Notes: generated by a model from the sequence alone, not told the origin. A stretch of DNA of 64,000 bases from Propionibacteriaceae bacterium ZF39 (GCA_039565995.1 CP154795.1:124001-188000); one strand, 5' to 3'. Counted from the stretch's first letter, positions 52,929 through 61,580 are shown. Made by a program: numbers and translations.

Positions 52929-53569
52929 GGTTCGGGTACGCCGATGACGGCTATGCCCGCCTCGGCCTCTCCGGCAATCCTTTCGTGGCTGACCGCGACC
53001 GCGCAGTCGAGCCCGACCTGTGGCTGGACCGGGCGGGTGTGCCGGAACCCCCGGCGGCCGGCCTTGGGCTTCTCGTTCAGTTGGTCGGACCGAAGGGTGC
53101 GGGCAAGACCTCTCATCTGTTGCGCTGGCGGGAGGCCGCGCCCGGGCCCTATCACTATGTGGCTCCGGGCCGGCAGCGCTGGGCGATGCCGCCGGTGGCG
53201 CCCCTGGTCTATTGGGATGAGGTCGATCGGTTGGCCGCGCCCGTGCGGCGGATCGTCTTCGGCAGGGCGGCGCGGATGCGCGCCACGGTCGTGGCCGGAA
53301 CCCACGAGGACCTCACCGCGCCCGCGCGGCACGCCGGGCTTGGGGTCGTCACCCACCACTTTCCCGGCCTGACCCCGGCCGTATTGCGGGCATGGTGCGA
53401 TCTGCGGATCGCTGCAGTCACTCTTCCGGGCACATCATCCGTGCTCGACCTGAATGATGCGCTGCTCGCTGCGGTCTGTGCCGAGGTGGGCCCCTCACTC
53501 CGCGAGGCCGCGTTCCTGCTCCACCACCATGTCGCAGAGCGGGCCCGAGCGGCCGGCGAGATGGGTTGA
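52925..53569 (+). CDS. P-loop NTPase of unknown function
   Basis: A 214-residue protein starting at GTG 52925. GLLVQLVGPKGAGKTSHLLRW is a clear Walker A at about residues 48-68, and PLVYWDEVDRL an apparent Walker B; VVAGTHEDLTAPARHAG fits a sensor-1 region. The start YADDGYARLGLSGNPFVA resembles the GL..NPF motif preceding AAA domains of ExeA/TniB-type ATPases. The C-terminus ends in a helical lid. Third gene of the unit with the membrane and arrestin-like proteins; presumably acts with them. Confidence 0.75.
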   Translation: MRFGYADDGYARLGLSGNPFVADRDRAVEPDLWLDRAGVPEPPAAGLGLLVQLVGPKGAGKTSHLLRWREAAPGPYHYVAPGRQRWAMPPVAPLVYWDEVDRLAAPVRRIVFGRAARMRATVVAGTHEDLTAPARHAGLGVVTHHFPGLTPAVLRAWCDLRIAAVTLPGTSSVLDLNDALLAAVCAEVGPSLREAAFLLHHHVAERARAAGEMG

Positions 53570-53593
53570 ACCTCCCAAAGCCACCAGTCGTCG

Positions 53594-53662
53594 CCCAATT
53601 GTCCCTGTGGGCCAAGATCAACTGAATAATCCCGATGATCTTGGTGGACAGTGACAATTGGG
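53594..53662. repeat. Long inverted repeat between convergent genes
   Basis: CCCAATTGTC (53594-53603) pairs with GACAATTGGG (53653-53662), and CCAAGATCA (53612-53620) with TGATCTTGG (53636-53644), both perfectly; an internal loop separates the stems. AT-richer than surrounding DNA. It could terminate transcription in both directions. Confidence 0.75.
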
Positions 53663-53680
53663 AGAGGACCGGGTCGTGGG

Positions 53681-54310
53681 TCAGATCAGTCCGCGCTCGA
53701 AGGCCACCCGAACGGCGGCGGCGCGGTCATTGACCCCGAGTTTTTCGTAGGCCCGCACCAAGTGCGTCTTCACCGTCGCCTCGGAGACCATCAGCGTCTC
53801 GGCTGCGGTGCGGTTGGTGCCGCCGCCGGCAATGACTTTCAGCACCTCGACCTCCCGCGGAGTCAGCGCCACATCGCGTCGACGCGCGGTCAGGGCCTCC
53901 AAGGCTCGCGGCGTCAGCACCGGCCGGCCTGCGGCGACATCCCGGATCGCCCGCACGAGTTCGGCCCGCGGGGCGTCCTTGAGCAGATAACCATCCGCCC
54001 CCGCCTGGACGGCCGCGAGGATGTCGCGATCGGTGTCATAGGTGGTCAGGACGAGAATGCGCGCCGGGTTCCCGCGCTTCTGCAATGCCCGGATTGCTGT
54101 CACCCCGTCGCCGCCGGGCATGCGGAGGTCCATGATCACGACATCCGGTGCGGTCTGTTCGATCACCACGAGCGCCTCGCGGCCGTCGCTGGCCTCGCCG
54201 ACGACTGCCAGGTCCTGCTCGCGCGCAAAGATGCCGATCAGCCCGTCGCGCACGATCGGGTGATCGTCGACCACAACAACCCGGATGGCCGAGGCCTCCG
54301 GCGTACTCAT
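53681..54310 (-). CDS. LuxR/NarL-family response regulator
   Basis: A 209-residue regulator. The receiver domain has VVDDHPIVRDGL, phospho-acceptor Asp in VVIMDLRMPGGDG, and GYLLKDA. The C-terminal LuxR helix-turn-helix reads LTPREVEVLKVIAGGGTNRTAAETLMVSEATVKTHLVRAYEKLGV. Its ATG (54310) overlaps the kinase stop. Last gene of a four-gene unit ATPase-permease-kinase-regulator, so it probably controls the exporter encoded upstream. Confidence 0.95.
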   Translation of the reverse strand: MSTPEASAIRVVVVDDHPIVRDGLIGIFAREQDLAVVGEASDGREALVVIEQTAPDVVIMDLRMPGGDGVTAIRALQKRGNPARILVLTTYDTDRDILAAVQAGADGYLLKDAPRAELVRAIRDVAAGRPVLTPRALEALTARRRDVALTPREVEVLKVIAGGGTNRTAAETLMVSEATVKTHLVRAYEKLGVNDRAAAVRVAFERGLI

Positions 54311-55470
54311 CGCGGAATCGCCACGCTCACGGTGCAACTCCCTCCCTCCGGGGCCTCGATCTCCAGCGTCCCACCGAGGAGCGCGACTCGTTCCCGCATC
54401 CCGCGCAACCCATGCCCGGCGGTCGGCGCCGCCGGATCGAACCCGATGCCGTCGTCGCGCACATCGAGTCGGACCTCCTCGGGGTCGTAGCCCAACGTGA
54501 CCACCACACGTGAGGCGCCGGCATGGCGGGTCACATTCGACAGGGCCTCCTGGCAGATGCGGATGAGCTCGGCATCGCCGCGGCTGGGGTACGCCTCCCC
54601 GTCGGTCACCAGCCTCGCGTCGATTCCGCTGTGGTTGACGTCGGCCACCAGACCGGCCAGGGCATCGGGCAACGACCGCTCGTCCAGGCGCGGGGAAGCC
54701 AGCGCGCGGACGGCTCGCCGGGCCTCGCCGAGCGCCTGGCGTGCGGTGTCGCGCACCCGATCGAGACGCGCCGCGCGTTCGGCTTCATCGCCCGCGTCGG
54801 CCGCCTCGAGCTGGGTGATGATGCCGACCAGGCTCTGCGCCACGGTGTCGTGGATTTCGCGGGACAGGCGCTGCCGTTCGTCGATCGTGCCGGCCTCGCG
54901 GGCCTGGGTCACCAATTGTTCCTGCAGCGCGGCATTGCGGGCCTCGGCCTCCCGGAGTTCGGCGACGGTCCTCTGGAGCTTCGTCACGCCGCGCTCCCGC
55001 TCCTTCTCGAGCAGCGCGATCATCACGGCGATGGCGATATTCACAGCGAGGATCACGCCATAGATCCCCGGCGAGAACAGGCCGGAACGCGGGCCACCGA
55101 TCTGGGCGAGCGCAGTGCTGATCGCCGTCACGATCAGAGCGGCCCAACGCTGGGCACCTCTCGGGAGTGCCGGCCCCTCGATGTAGCCCGTGAACGCGTA
55201 CAGCCCATACAGAGGGGACATCCACACCAGGGCGAACACGATCGGGGCCGTAACCCAGAACCCCACCCGGCGTACCCTCTCGCCCCGATCGCCCGTGCTC
55301 AACCACACCCGATAGCCGACGAGAACGAGTGTCAGGGCGATGATCAGGGGCAGCTGGCGATCGGAGACCAGGATCCCGCGCAGGGGCAGGGACCCGACGA
55401 GGGCGAGCAGGGCCAGGCCGATCTGCACGCTGTCGAGAACTGCCGTCGCGCGCGCCGTGCCGGATTCCAT
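54307..55470 (-). CDS. NarL-type sensor histidine kinase (HisKA_3)
   Basis: A 387-residue kinase. About six transmembrane helices fill residues 10-195 with very short loops, so it may sense within the membrane like LiaS/DesK-type kinases. A coiled coil (LEKERERGVTKLQRTVAELREAEARNAALQ region) leads to the phosphorylation helix REIHDTVAQSLVGIITQLEAA and an ATPase domain (DDGIGFDPAAPTAGHGLRGMRERVALLGG). ATG 55470 is favoured over upstream codons, which encode unrelated basic sequence. Confidence 0.93.
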   Translation of the reverse strand: MESGTARATAVLDSVQIGLALLALVGSLPLRGILVSDRQLPLIIALTLVLVGYRVWLSTGDRGERVRRVGFWVTAPIVFALVWMSPLYGLYAFTGYIEGPALPRGAQRWAALIVTAISTALAQIGGPRSGLFSPGIYGVILAVNIAIAVMIALLEKERERGVTKLQRTVAELREAEARNAALQEQLVTQAREAGTIDERQRLSREIHDTVAQSLVGIITQLEAADAGDEAERAARLDRVRDTARQALGEARRAVRALASPRLDERSLPDALAGLVADVNHSGIDARLVTDGEAYPSRGDAELIRICQEALSNVTRHAGASRVVVTLGYDPEEVRLDVRDDGIGFDPAAPTAGHGLRGMRERVALLGGTLEIEAPEGGSCTVSVAIPR

Positions 55471-55516
55471 GGGGCTTATCCTTCCCTGTTGTCCCGTGGC
55501 CCAGGACGGGTTCGTT

Positions 55517-55533
55517 GGTTGAGGAGCGAAACC
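55517..55533 (+). repeat. Partial or variant copy of repeat B
   Basis: GGTTGAGGAGCGAAACC shares its first 13 bases with the core of repeat B (4105-4140, 36664-36699) and its ends with the repeat's termini. It lies in the 67-bp gap between the permease and kinase genes. Confidence 0.45.
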
Positions 55534-55537
55534 ACGC

Positions 55538-56308
55538 TCACTCCCAGCGGAAGGCGCGAACCGCGATGGCCAGCGACACGACGAACCACAGCGCCAGGCA
55601 GACGAACGGCTGCCAACCGGGCGCCGCGCCCACGGCGACATCCGTCATGGCCGCAGCGGCCGCTCCGCCGGGCGTCCAGTCGGCGATGGCGGCGAGCCAA
55701 CCCGGGAACATCGCCCGCGGGAACCACATCCCGGCGGCGAACCACATCACCGCAGCCAACGCAGCACCCGCGCCACCGGCGACGCGTGAGCTCGGAATCA
55801 CGGCGGCGATCAGGGCGCCGACGGCCAGGAAGGCGAGAGTGGTGGGGAGGAGTACGCCGAGGATCGAGGGAGCCCGAGCGGCCTCGCCCACCCCCACGAG
55901 GAGGGGGACGATGGCCATGAGTACGCCGATGGCCATCGTGACGAGCAGCATGAGGACCAACAGCGCGCCCAGGAGTTGCCAGGGCGAGACGGGCGTGGTG
56001 CGGAGCCGGCGCAGGTATCCGAGTTCGCGATACTGCCCGAGCAGGACCGGCAGCATCTGCAGCGCCATCATCGACGAGGCGAAGATCATCAGGGTCGGCT
56101 GATAGGCCTGCAGGACCGAGAGGCCGCCGAAGCCGTCCTGCGGACGTCGTGCAGCCGGGATCGCAGCCATCACGATGATCGCGGCAACCGGCAGGATCAC
56201 CGTCCAGATGAGGATGGCCGGTTGGCGGGCCAGCAGCCGGGACTCGGTGCGGAGCAGGGCGCTCCAGGTCGAGGCAGCGCGGGGACTCGTGAGGGAAACG
56301 GTGGTCAT
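55538..56308 (-). CDS. ABC-2 type transporter permease
   Basis: A 256-residue membrane protein with six helices (WTVILPVAAIIVMAAIP, MALQMLPVLLG, LLGALLVLMLLVTMAIGVLMAIVPLL and others) and the ABC-2 signature segment YRELGYLRRLRTTPVSPWQLLGALL. ATG 56308 follows the ATPase stop by one base. With the ATPase it forms a drug- or lipid-export type transporter. Confidence 0.92.
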   Translation of the reverse strand: MTTVSLTSPRAASTWSALLRTESRLLARQPAILIWTVILPVAAIIVMAAIPAARRPQDGFGGLSVLQAYQPTLMIFASSMMALQMLPVLLGQYRELGYLRRLRTTPVSPWQLLGALLVLMLLVTMAIGVLMAIVPLLVGVGEAARAPSILGVLLPTTLAFLAVGALIAAVIPSSRVAGGAGAALAAVMWFAAGMWFPRAMFPGWLAAIADWTPGGAAAAAMTDVAVGAAPGWQPFVCLALWFVVSLAIAVRAFRWE

Positions 56309-56309
56309 G

Positions 56310-57239
56310 TCAGTTCTCCTTCGAGGCGTCGGCGGGGTTCTCCAGCGCGAGGGCGGTCGCTCGGAGGTACGCCTCATCGAGGCTCGGGGTGACGATGCGG
56401 AGCTGCTCGGCTCGGATGGCCCGCCCCGAGAGCGCTGCGAGGACGGTCTGGGGTGCGGCCGCATCTCCGGTGACGGTGAACCGGCCGTTGTCCAGGCTGA
56501 CGCCGGTAATGCCGGGCAGGCCGGAGAGCACCTCGTGGTCGAGCGTCGCGGACGGCACGAACGTGATGACCTGCGCTGCGCCCGTGCCGGAAATCTCCGC
56601 GGGCGTACCCTCCGCGACGATCCGGCCGCCATCCAGGATCGCGACGCGATCGCAGAGGTATTCGGCCTCCTCCATCGAGTGGGTGACGAGGAGGATCGTC
56701 GTGCCCTCGGCGGTGAGCCCGTCGAGATAGGACCAGATCTCCCGACGCGCCGCCGGATCGAGGCCAGTCGTGAGCTCGTCGAGGATGGCGATGCGGGGCC
56801 GGCCGATCAGGGCGAGGGCGACGGAGAGTCGTTGTTGCTGCCCGCCCGAAAGCTTCTCGAAGTGCTGCCCACGCTGGTCGCTCAGCCCGAAGCGCTCGAG
56901 CAGCTCCTCGGTCGCACGGGGTTCGGGATAGAACGACCCGAAGAGGTCGAGCGCCTCCGCCGGGGTGATCTTCGCCGGGAGTCGACACTGCTGCAGCTGC
57001 ATCCCGACGAGCTGTCGGAGCCGGGCGTCCTCACGGGTCGGATCGATGTCGGCGACAGAGATGGAGCCGGAATCGGGCGTACGCAAACCGCCGATCGCCT
57101 CGACCAGGGTGGTCTTGCCCGCACCGTTGGGGCCGAGAATGCCGACGACCTCACCGTCGGTGATATCGAGGTCGATGCCGCGCAGGACCTCGCGTGCGCC
57201 ATAGGACTTGTGGACGTTCCGAACCTCGATCAATGCCAT
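56310..57239 (-). CDS. ABC transporter ATP-binding protein (export type)
   Basis: A 309-residue ATPase. Walker A GPNGAGKTT, signature LSGGQQQRLS, Walker B IAILDELTTGLD and switch His LLVTHSMEEAEYL are intact. The C-terminal 80 residues form the DrrA-like extension seen in daunorubicin/antibiotic exporters. ATG 57239 is preferred, since codons upstream are polar and non-conserved. First gene of the unit with permease, kinase and response regulator, an arrangement known for antibiotic-sensing export systems. Confidence 0.94.
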   Translation of the reverse strand: MALIEVRNVHKSYGAREVLRGIDLDITDGEVVGILGPNGAGKTTLVEAIGGLRTPDSGSISVADIDPTREDARLRQLVGMQLQQCRLPAKITPAEALDLFGSFYPEPRATEELLERFGLSDQRGQHFEKLSGGQQQRLSVALALIGRPRIAILDELTTGLDPAARREIWSYLDGLTAEGTTILLVTHSMEEAEYLCDRVAILDGGRIVAEGTPAEISGTGAAQVITFVPSATLDHEVLSGLPGITGVSLDNGRFTVTGDAAAPQTVLAALSGRAIRAEQLRIVTPSLDEAYLRATALALENPADASKEN

Positions 57240-57406
57240 GACCCAAGCGTCGCCCGGATCGGTCGGCGAAACCTCCGCCGGTCGGTCAGACCTCATGTCC
57301 ACCGATCGGTTGACGCCCCCGAATCCGACGGCTCGGAAACTGTCGGAGCGGTCTGCAAGGATCATGCGCGGCTCACTGAAATGGGCCCACGAACAAGGAG
57401 ACGCGA

Positions 57407-57811
57407 ATGGCTCAGCAGCTGAACCCCTACATCACGTTCAACGGCAACTGTGCGGAGGCGATGGAGTTCTATGCCACTGCGCTCGGTGGCACCGTCCAGA
57501 TCATGACCTTCCGTGATTCGGGCATGGATGCCGACGGCGTCATGCATTCCAACGTGGAGACCCCGACCGGTTTCCACATCTTCGCGAGCGACACGATGGA
57601 GGGCATGCCCGAGGTTGTGGTCGGCAACAACATCCAGCTGAGCCTGTCGGGCGACGACGATGCGGCGCTGCGTGGTTACTGGGATGCCCTCGTCGACGGC
57701 GGCCAGCCGATCGTGCCGCTCGAGAAGCAGATGTGGGGCGATGTCTATGGTCAGCTCGTCGACCGGTTCGGCATTCGCTGGCATGTGAATATCGGGGGCC
57801 AGCAGGCCTGA
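57407..57811 (+). CDS. VOC-family (PhnB-like) protein
   Basis: A 134-residue protein with the PhnB/glyoxalase-like beta-alpha-beta-beta-beta repeats: LNPYITFNGNCAEAMEFYATALGG, MHSNVETPTGFHIFASD, and MWGDVYGQLVDRFGIRWHVNI. PhnB-like VOC proteins are common and mostly uncharacterised. AAGGAG lies ahead of the ATG. Monocistronic, divergent from the ABC unit. Confidence 0.92.
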   Translation: MAQQLNPYITFNGNCAEAMEFYATALGGTVQIMTFRDSGMDADGVMHSNVETPTGFHIFASDTMEGMPEVVVGNNIQLSLSGDDDAALRGYWDALVDGGQPIVPLEKQMWGDVYGQLVDRFGIRWHVNIGGQQA

Positions 57812-57941
57812 TCCGGCGTACGCAACAGGTCCAACCGCCACGTCCCTGCCATCCGGGTGCCTAAGGTGGGGGCGTGGCTCCTTGCGCTCCGGGCGCGACC
57901 GGTGGCCACACCAGGTCGATCCGAAGTGAGTGTGGGCACAG

Positions 57942-59672
57942 ATGAAGCAGGCGTCGCCAATGGGCAGCGCGAACCAGGCTGAGGCCGACGAGGTCGTGCT
58001 CCTGAGCGAGCAGGGTGAGCCCATCGGCGCGACCGCGCGCATCCCAATCCATGGGCCCGACACCCCGCTGCATCTGGCCTTCTCGTCCCATCTGTTCAAC
58101 AGCCGCGGCCAGGTTCTCATCAGCAGGCGAGCGGTCAGCAAGGTCACCTGGCCCGGAGTCTGGACCAACTCGTGCTGTGGGCACCCGCGTCCCGGTGAGG
58201 CGATCGAGGACGCGGTGCGACGGCGCGTACGCGAGGAGCTCGGCCTGACCGTCCTCTCCATCGCGCCCGGCATTCCGGATTTCCGCTATCGCGCCGTCGA
58301 CGCCTCCGGGGTCGTGGAGAACGAGATCTGTCCGGTCTTCGTGGCCCGCGTCGCCGACGGCGACCCGGTGCCGGCCCCCGATGAGGTGGCCGAGTGGGAG
58401 TGGGTCGAGTGGACCGACCTGGTCGCCGCGATCGAGGCGGTGCCGCGGGCGTTCAGTCCCTGGTCGGTACGCCAGGTCCCGGCCCTCGACCCCGCCGTCC
58501 GGGAGATGCTCACCCGCGGGCCCGATGCCCTTCCTGCCGACCCGGGGGTCCCGCTGCCGCCGGCCGCGCGGCCGTCCCATGACTCGTTGCCCCGCACCCC
58601 CACTCCGGTCGCGACTCCTGCTTCCACCGTCCTTGCGGTGGACGAATTGCTGACCAGGGAACTCGACCTTCTGGCCGACGAATGGCATTCGCATGCGGGT
58701 GGGATCGGCGTGGACGTCCTCCCGAATGACCTGCCCGAATGGTTGCGCTCGTTGCTCGTGGGGCGTGGCAAGCGGTTTCGGGTCCTCATGGCCCATTGGG
58801 GTTTCGTTGCAGCCGGTGGGGGCGCGGTGGCGGCTCGGGCGGCCATGATCCGGGCGGCCGCGGCGTTGGAGGCCCTGCACCTGTTCGCGCTCGTCCATGA
58901 TGACGTGATGGATGAGGCCGACTCGCGCCGCGGCCAGGCGTCGGCCCATCGCCAGGCGGAGGCCTGGCACCGGCAGGCGCGCGGCATCGGTGATCCCGAA
59001 ACCTTCGGTCGCAACCTGGCCATCCTCCTCGGTGACCTCGCCTACTGGCTCGCCGACCGGGTCGCTGCGCCGCTCGTCCCGCCGCTTGCGGACACGTGGC
59101 GCACGCTGAATGTCGAGTTGCTGGTCGGCCAGCGCGGCGATCTCACCGGCGCGGCGGCTGCGCGTTCCGACCGTGACCACGCCTCGCTGGTCGCGCGCCT
59201 GAAGTCCGGTCGATACACGGTGCAGCGTCCGCTCCTGCTGGGCGCCCAGGCGGCCGGCGGTTCGGCCGAAGTCACCGAGGCACTGTGGCGTTATGGCGGC
59301 CACGTGGGTCAGGCGTTCGCGCTCCGCGACGAATATCTCGGTGTGTGGGGCAAGCCCGAGGAGACCGGCAAGCCCGCCGGCAACGACCTCCTCGAGGCCA
59401 AGCCCACCGTCCTGCTCTCGATCGCGCGCGAGCGTCTCGCGGGTGCCGATGCCGAGGTGCTGCAGCGGTTGGGCTCGCCCGGTTTCGGCACCGACGATGT
59501 CACGCAACTCGCAGCCGCGATGCGTGCCGCCGGTGTCGACGCCGAACTCGAACGCCTCATCGCTGTCGAGCACGATCAGGCTGTCGCGGTCCTCGACGAT
59601 CCGGCCCTCGATCCGGCCGGGATCGACGGTCTCCGGCATGCTGCCGGGGCAGTGGCCTGGCGTACGACCTGA
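57942..59672 (+). CDS. Isopentenyl-diphosphate isomerase fused to polyprenyl diphosphate synthase
   Basis: A 576-residue two-domain isoprenoid enzyme. Residues about 10-180 are a type 1 IPP isomerase (Nudix fold): WTNSCCGHPRPGE with the catalytic Cys near residue 78, and ENEICPVF with the catalytic Glu. A Pro-rich linker (185-215) leads to a trans-prenyl synthase (about 220-575): GRGKRFR, first aspartate-rich motif HDDVMDEAD (DDxxD at about 320-324), and the second region LRDEYLGVWGKP, where the usual DDxxD reads RDEYLG. It would isomerise IPP to DMAPP and condense them into a C15-C20 diphosphate. No carotenoid or menaquinone gene is adjacent. ATG 57942 is chosen; GTG 57930 is possible. Confidence 0.9.
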   Translation: MKQASPMGSANQAEADEVVLLSEQGEPIGATARIPIHGPDTPLHLAFSSHLFNSRGQVLISRRAVSKVTWPGVWTNSCCGHPRPGEAIEDAVRRRVREELGLTVLSIAPGIPDFRYRAVDASGVVENEICPVFVARVADGDPVPAPDEVAEWEWVEWTDLVAAIEAVPRAFSPWSVRQVPALDPAVREMLTRGPDALPADPGVPLPPAARPSHDSLPRTPTPVATPASTVLAVDELLTRELDLLADEWHSHAGGIGVDVLPNDLPEWLRSLLVGRGKRFRVLMAHWGFVAAGGGAVAARAAMIRAAAALEALHLFALVHDDVMDEADSRRGQASAHRQAEAWHRQARGIGDPETFGRNLAILLGDLAYWLADRVAAPLVPPLADTWRTLNVELLVGQRGDLTGAAAARSDRDHASLVARLKSGRYTVQRPLLLGAQAAGGSAEVTEALWRYGGHVGQAFALRDEYLGVWGKPEETGKPAGNDLLEAKPTVLLSIARERLAGADAEVLQRLGSPGFGTDDVTQLAAAMRAAGVDAELERLIAVEHDQAVAVLDDPALDPAGIDGLRHAAGAVAWRTT

Positions 59673-59710
59673 GTCCTGAAACTTTCCGCCTGGGATGCGA
59701 CAGTGGAGTC

Positions 59711-60274
59711 ATGGCTCCTTCACTTCTCCTGCGTGCGGACCAGAGCGTGCTGGTCCTGGTCGACTTTCAGGAACGACTCATGCCGGCGATCCATGACGCC
59801 GCCGAGGTGATCCTCCGGGCCGGATTCCTGGCCGAGGCCGCCTCGATCCTCGGTGTCCCCGTCATCGGCACCGCGCAGAACCCATCCCGGCTCGGGCCCA
59901 ACGACCCGGCGATCCACGTCCGCTGCCAGACGGTCGTGGAGAAGATGACGTTCAGCGCCGGCGGGTCGCTCGATGAGGTGCTGGTGCACCTCGATGCCAG
60001 GCCCGACGACCTGCGCGAGATCGTCATCGCGGGCTGCGAAACCCATGTGTGCCTGCTGCAGACCGCGTTGCATTTGCTCGAATCCGGTCGCCGCGTCTGG
60101 GTCGTCGCCGATGCCTGCGGCTCGCGGCACCCTCTTGATCGCGAGGCCGCGTTGTCCCGACTCGCCGCCGCCGGGGCCACCGTCGTCACCGCCGAGATGG
60201 TCGCGTTCGAGTGGCTCGAGACGGCCGAGAACCAGTCCTTCAAGGCAGTGTCCGCGCTGGTCAAGGAGCTGTAG
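59711..60274 (+). CDS. Isochorismatase-like cysteine hydrolase
   Basis: A 187-residue hydrolase. The catalytic triad elements are visible: Asp in LVLVDFQERLM, Lys in VEKMTFSA, and Cys in GCETHVCLLQTALHLL. HPLDREAALSRLAAAGATVVTAEMVAFEWL is the usual C-terminal part. This matches the YcaC/isochorismatase-like group of amidases; substrate unknown. Starts at ATG 59711, 38 bp after the Idi fusion. Confidence 0.93.
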   Translation: MAPSLLLRADQSVLVLVDFQERLMPAIHDAAEVILRAGFLAEAASILGVPVIGTAQNPSRLGPNDPAIHVRCQTVVEKMTFSAGGSLDEVLVHLDARPDDLREIVIAGCETHVCLLQTALHLLESGRRVWVVADACGSRHPLDREAALSRLAAAGATVVTAEMVAFEWLETAENQSFKAVSALVKEL

Positions 60275-60297
60275 CAGGTAGTTGATGTTGTGATGCT

Positions 60298-60310
60298 ATG
60301 ATGTCATCAT
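60298..60310. promoter_or_regulatory. Palindrome overlapping vapB start (probable autoregulatory operator)
   Basis: ATGATG-T-CATCAT overlaps TATGAT (60297-60302), which looks like a -10 box seven bases before the vapB ATG at 60309. A leaderless, self-repressed promoter fits both the position and VapBC biology. Confidence 0.55.
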
Positions 60311-60536
60311 GCGAACGACGTTGGAGATCGATGATGATGTCCTGGCCGTTGCCCGAGCTGCCGCAGCCAGCCACAAGATTTCCCTTGGGGCCGCAGTGAG
60401 CCGGCTGGCCCGCAAGGGAATCGACTGCGAATCCAGGCCGCGAGCCGATTTTTCCTACAGCCCGTTCCCCGTGTTGATCGGCGAGCCGGGCCATGTCGTG
60501 ACAGATGATCTGGTGGCCGAACACCGCGATGACTGA
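60309..60536 (+). CDS. vapB: VapB-type antitoxin
   Basis: A 75-residue antitoxin. MRTTLEIDDDVLAVARAAAASHKISLGAAVSRLARKG is a ribbon-helix-helix DNA-binding domain of the type paired with PIN toxins; the tail (FPVLIGEPGHVVTDDLVAEHRDD) should wrap the toxin. It overlaps vapC by eight bases. No ribosome-binding site, consistent with a leaderless transcript. Confidence 0.9.
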   Translation: MRTTLEIDDDVLAVARAAAASHKISLGAAVSRLARKGIDCESRPRADFSYSPFPVLIGEPGHVVTDDLVAEHRDD

Positions 60537-60972
60537 CAGGCCAGTTCTGTTCGACGTAAATGCTCTGGTTGCCCTGTGCGTGACCAGTCATCTTCGGCAT
60601 CATGATGCCCACGCTTTCCTGAGTGGGGTTTCCCGCTGGGCGACCTGTCCGCTGACCGAGGCCGGGTTGTTCCGGCTGCTTCTGAACCCCCTGGTTGTCG
60701 GGGCGCAGCGGTCGGTGGGAGAGGTGCACTCTGTTGTCGGGGGGTTTCGCAACGACCCTCGCTGGGAGTTTCTGGCTGATCGGACGACATTGGCCGACCC
60801 ACAGGTTGAAACACGCGTATTGCAGGGCCATCGGCAGGTCACAGACCTCCACCTGATCAACCTGGCCCGTCAGGAGGGGGTGGTCCTCGCCACGTTCGAC
60901 AGGGCTCTCCTGGACTGGCTGGATCCACGCGATCGCCCCCTGGCGCTGCTCATCCAGTCTCGCGAGGGTTAG
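60529..60972 (+). CDS. vapC: VapC-type PIN-domain ribonuclease toxin
   Basis: A 147-residue PIN-domain toxin. The acidic metal-binding residues are Asp in VLFDVNALVAL, Glu in LTEAGLFRLL, and Asp in ATFDRALLDWLD. VapC toxins cleave tRNA or rRNA and are held inactive by VapB. ATG 60529 overlaps the antitoxin gene, and the stop overlaps the convergent TmrB-like gene by four bases. Confidence 0.92.
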   Translation: MTDRPVLFDVNALVALCVTSHLRHHDAHAFLSGVSRWATCPLTEAGLFRLLLNPLVVGAQRSVGEVHSVVGGFRNDPRWEFLADRTTLADPQVETRVLQGHRQVTDLHLINLARQEGVVLATFDRALLDWLDPRDRPLALLIQSREG

Positions 60973-61580
60973 GTTCTGATGTGGCGGACGGCAACGCCCA
61001 GTCGGGTGAGGGGCGCCGCGATCGGTCCCAGGCGCGGCCGAACGAGCGGCAGGCCCAGGTCCGCGGCGATGTGCTCCGCGACCTCTGCGATCGACCTGTT
61101 CTCGGTGTCGACATGGGTGGCGTACCTCTCCTGCTCCAACGCCCGCACACAGCGTTCGATCTGCTGGATGCCCCAGGTTTCGTCCCTGCCGATCAGCTTC
61201 CCGAGGACGTACGCCGAACGCCGCTGGAGCCGTCGGCGCAACGTGGCGGGCGACGCCACAAGCGCGTAATGCCGCACGTCCACCCCATCCGCTCGCAGAC
61301 CGCCGATGATCTCGTCGAAGTACTCGTCCCGGACCAGCGTCATCGGGACAATCAAAGGCGCACGATCAGCCTCGGCCGCTCGGCGCAGAGCTCGGCGTAC
61401 GCCCTCGCGCCACTCGGGCAGGTCCTGAAAGTCGCCGCGCGCCGGTCCGGGCAGCATGCGATGCAGGGCGAACCCGAGGACCTCGGGATCGGAGACGTAC
61501 GCCCCCGCCACCCGTCGCCCGAGCTCGTGCGCAGTCTGCGTCTTCCCGACACCGAAGGCGCCGTTCAGCCAGATGATCAC
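60969..61580 (-). CDS. TmrB-like P-loop ATPase (tunicamycin-resistance homologue)
   Basis: A 203-residue P-loop protein closely resembling Bacillus TmrB: MIIWLNGAFGVGKTQTAHEL (Walker A), YVSDPEVLGFALHRMLP, LIVPMTLVRDEYFDEIIGGLR and THVDTENRSIAEVAEHIAADL align with it throughout. TmrB binds tunicamycin and protects the cell; whether this protein does is unproven. GTG 61580 overlaps the Fic stop (GTGA), so the two are co-translated, an association that is not part of known TmrB biology. Confidence 0.88.
   Translation of the reverse strand: MIIWLNGAFGVGKTQTAHELGRRVAGAYVSDPEVLGFALHRMLPGPARGDFQDLPEWREGVRRALRRAAEADRAPLIVPMTLVRDEYFDEIIGGLRADGVDVRHYALVASPATLRRRLQRRSAYVLGKLIGRDETWGIQQIERCVRALEQERYATHVDTENRSIAEVAEHIAADLGLPLVRPRLGPIAAPLTRLGVAVRHIRT

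Noticed and set aside
60282-60302. Complete -35/-10 promoter pair for vapBC
   Set aside because: TTGATG and TATGAT are only nine bases apart, too close for a standard promoter; I kept only the -10-like box and palindrome.
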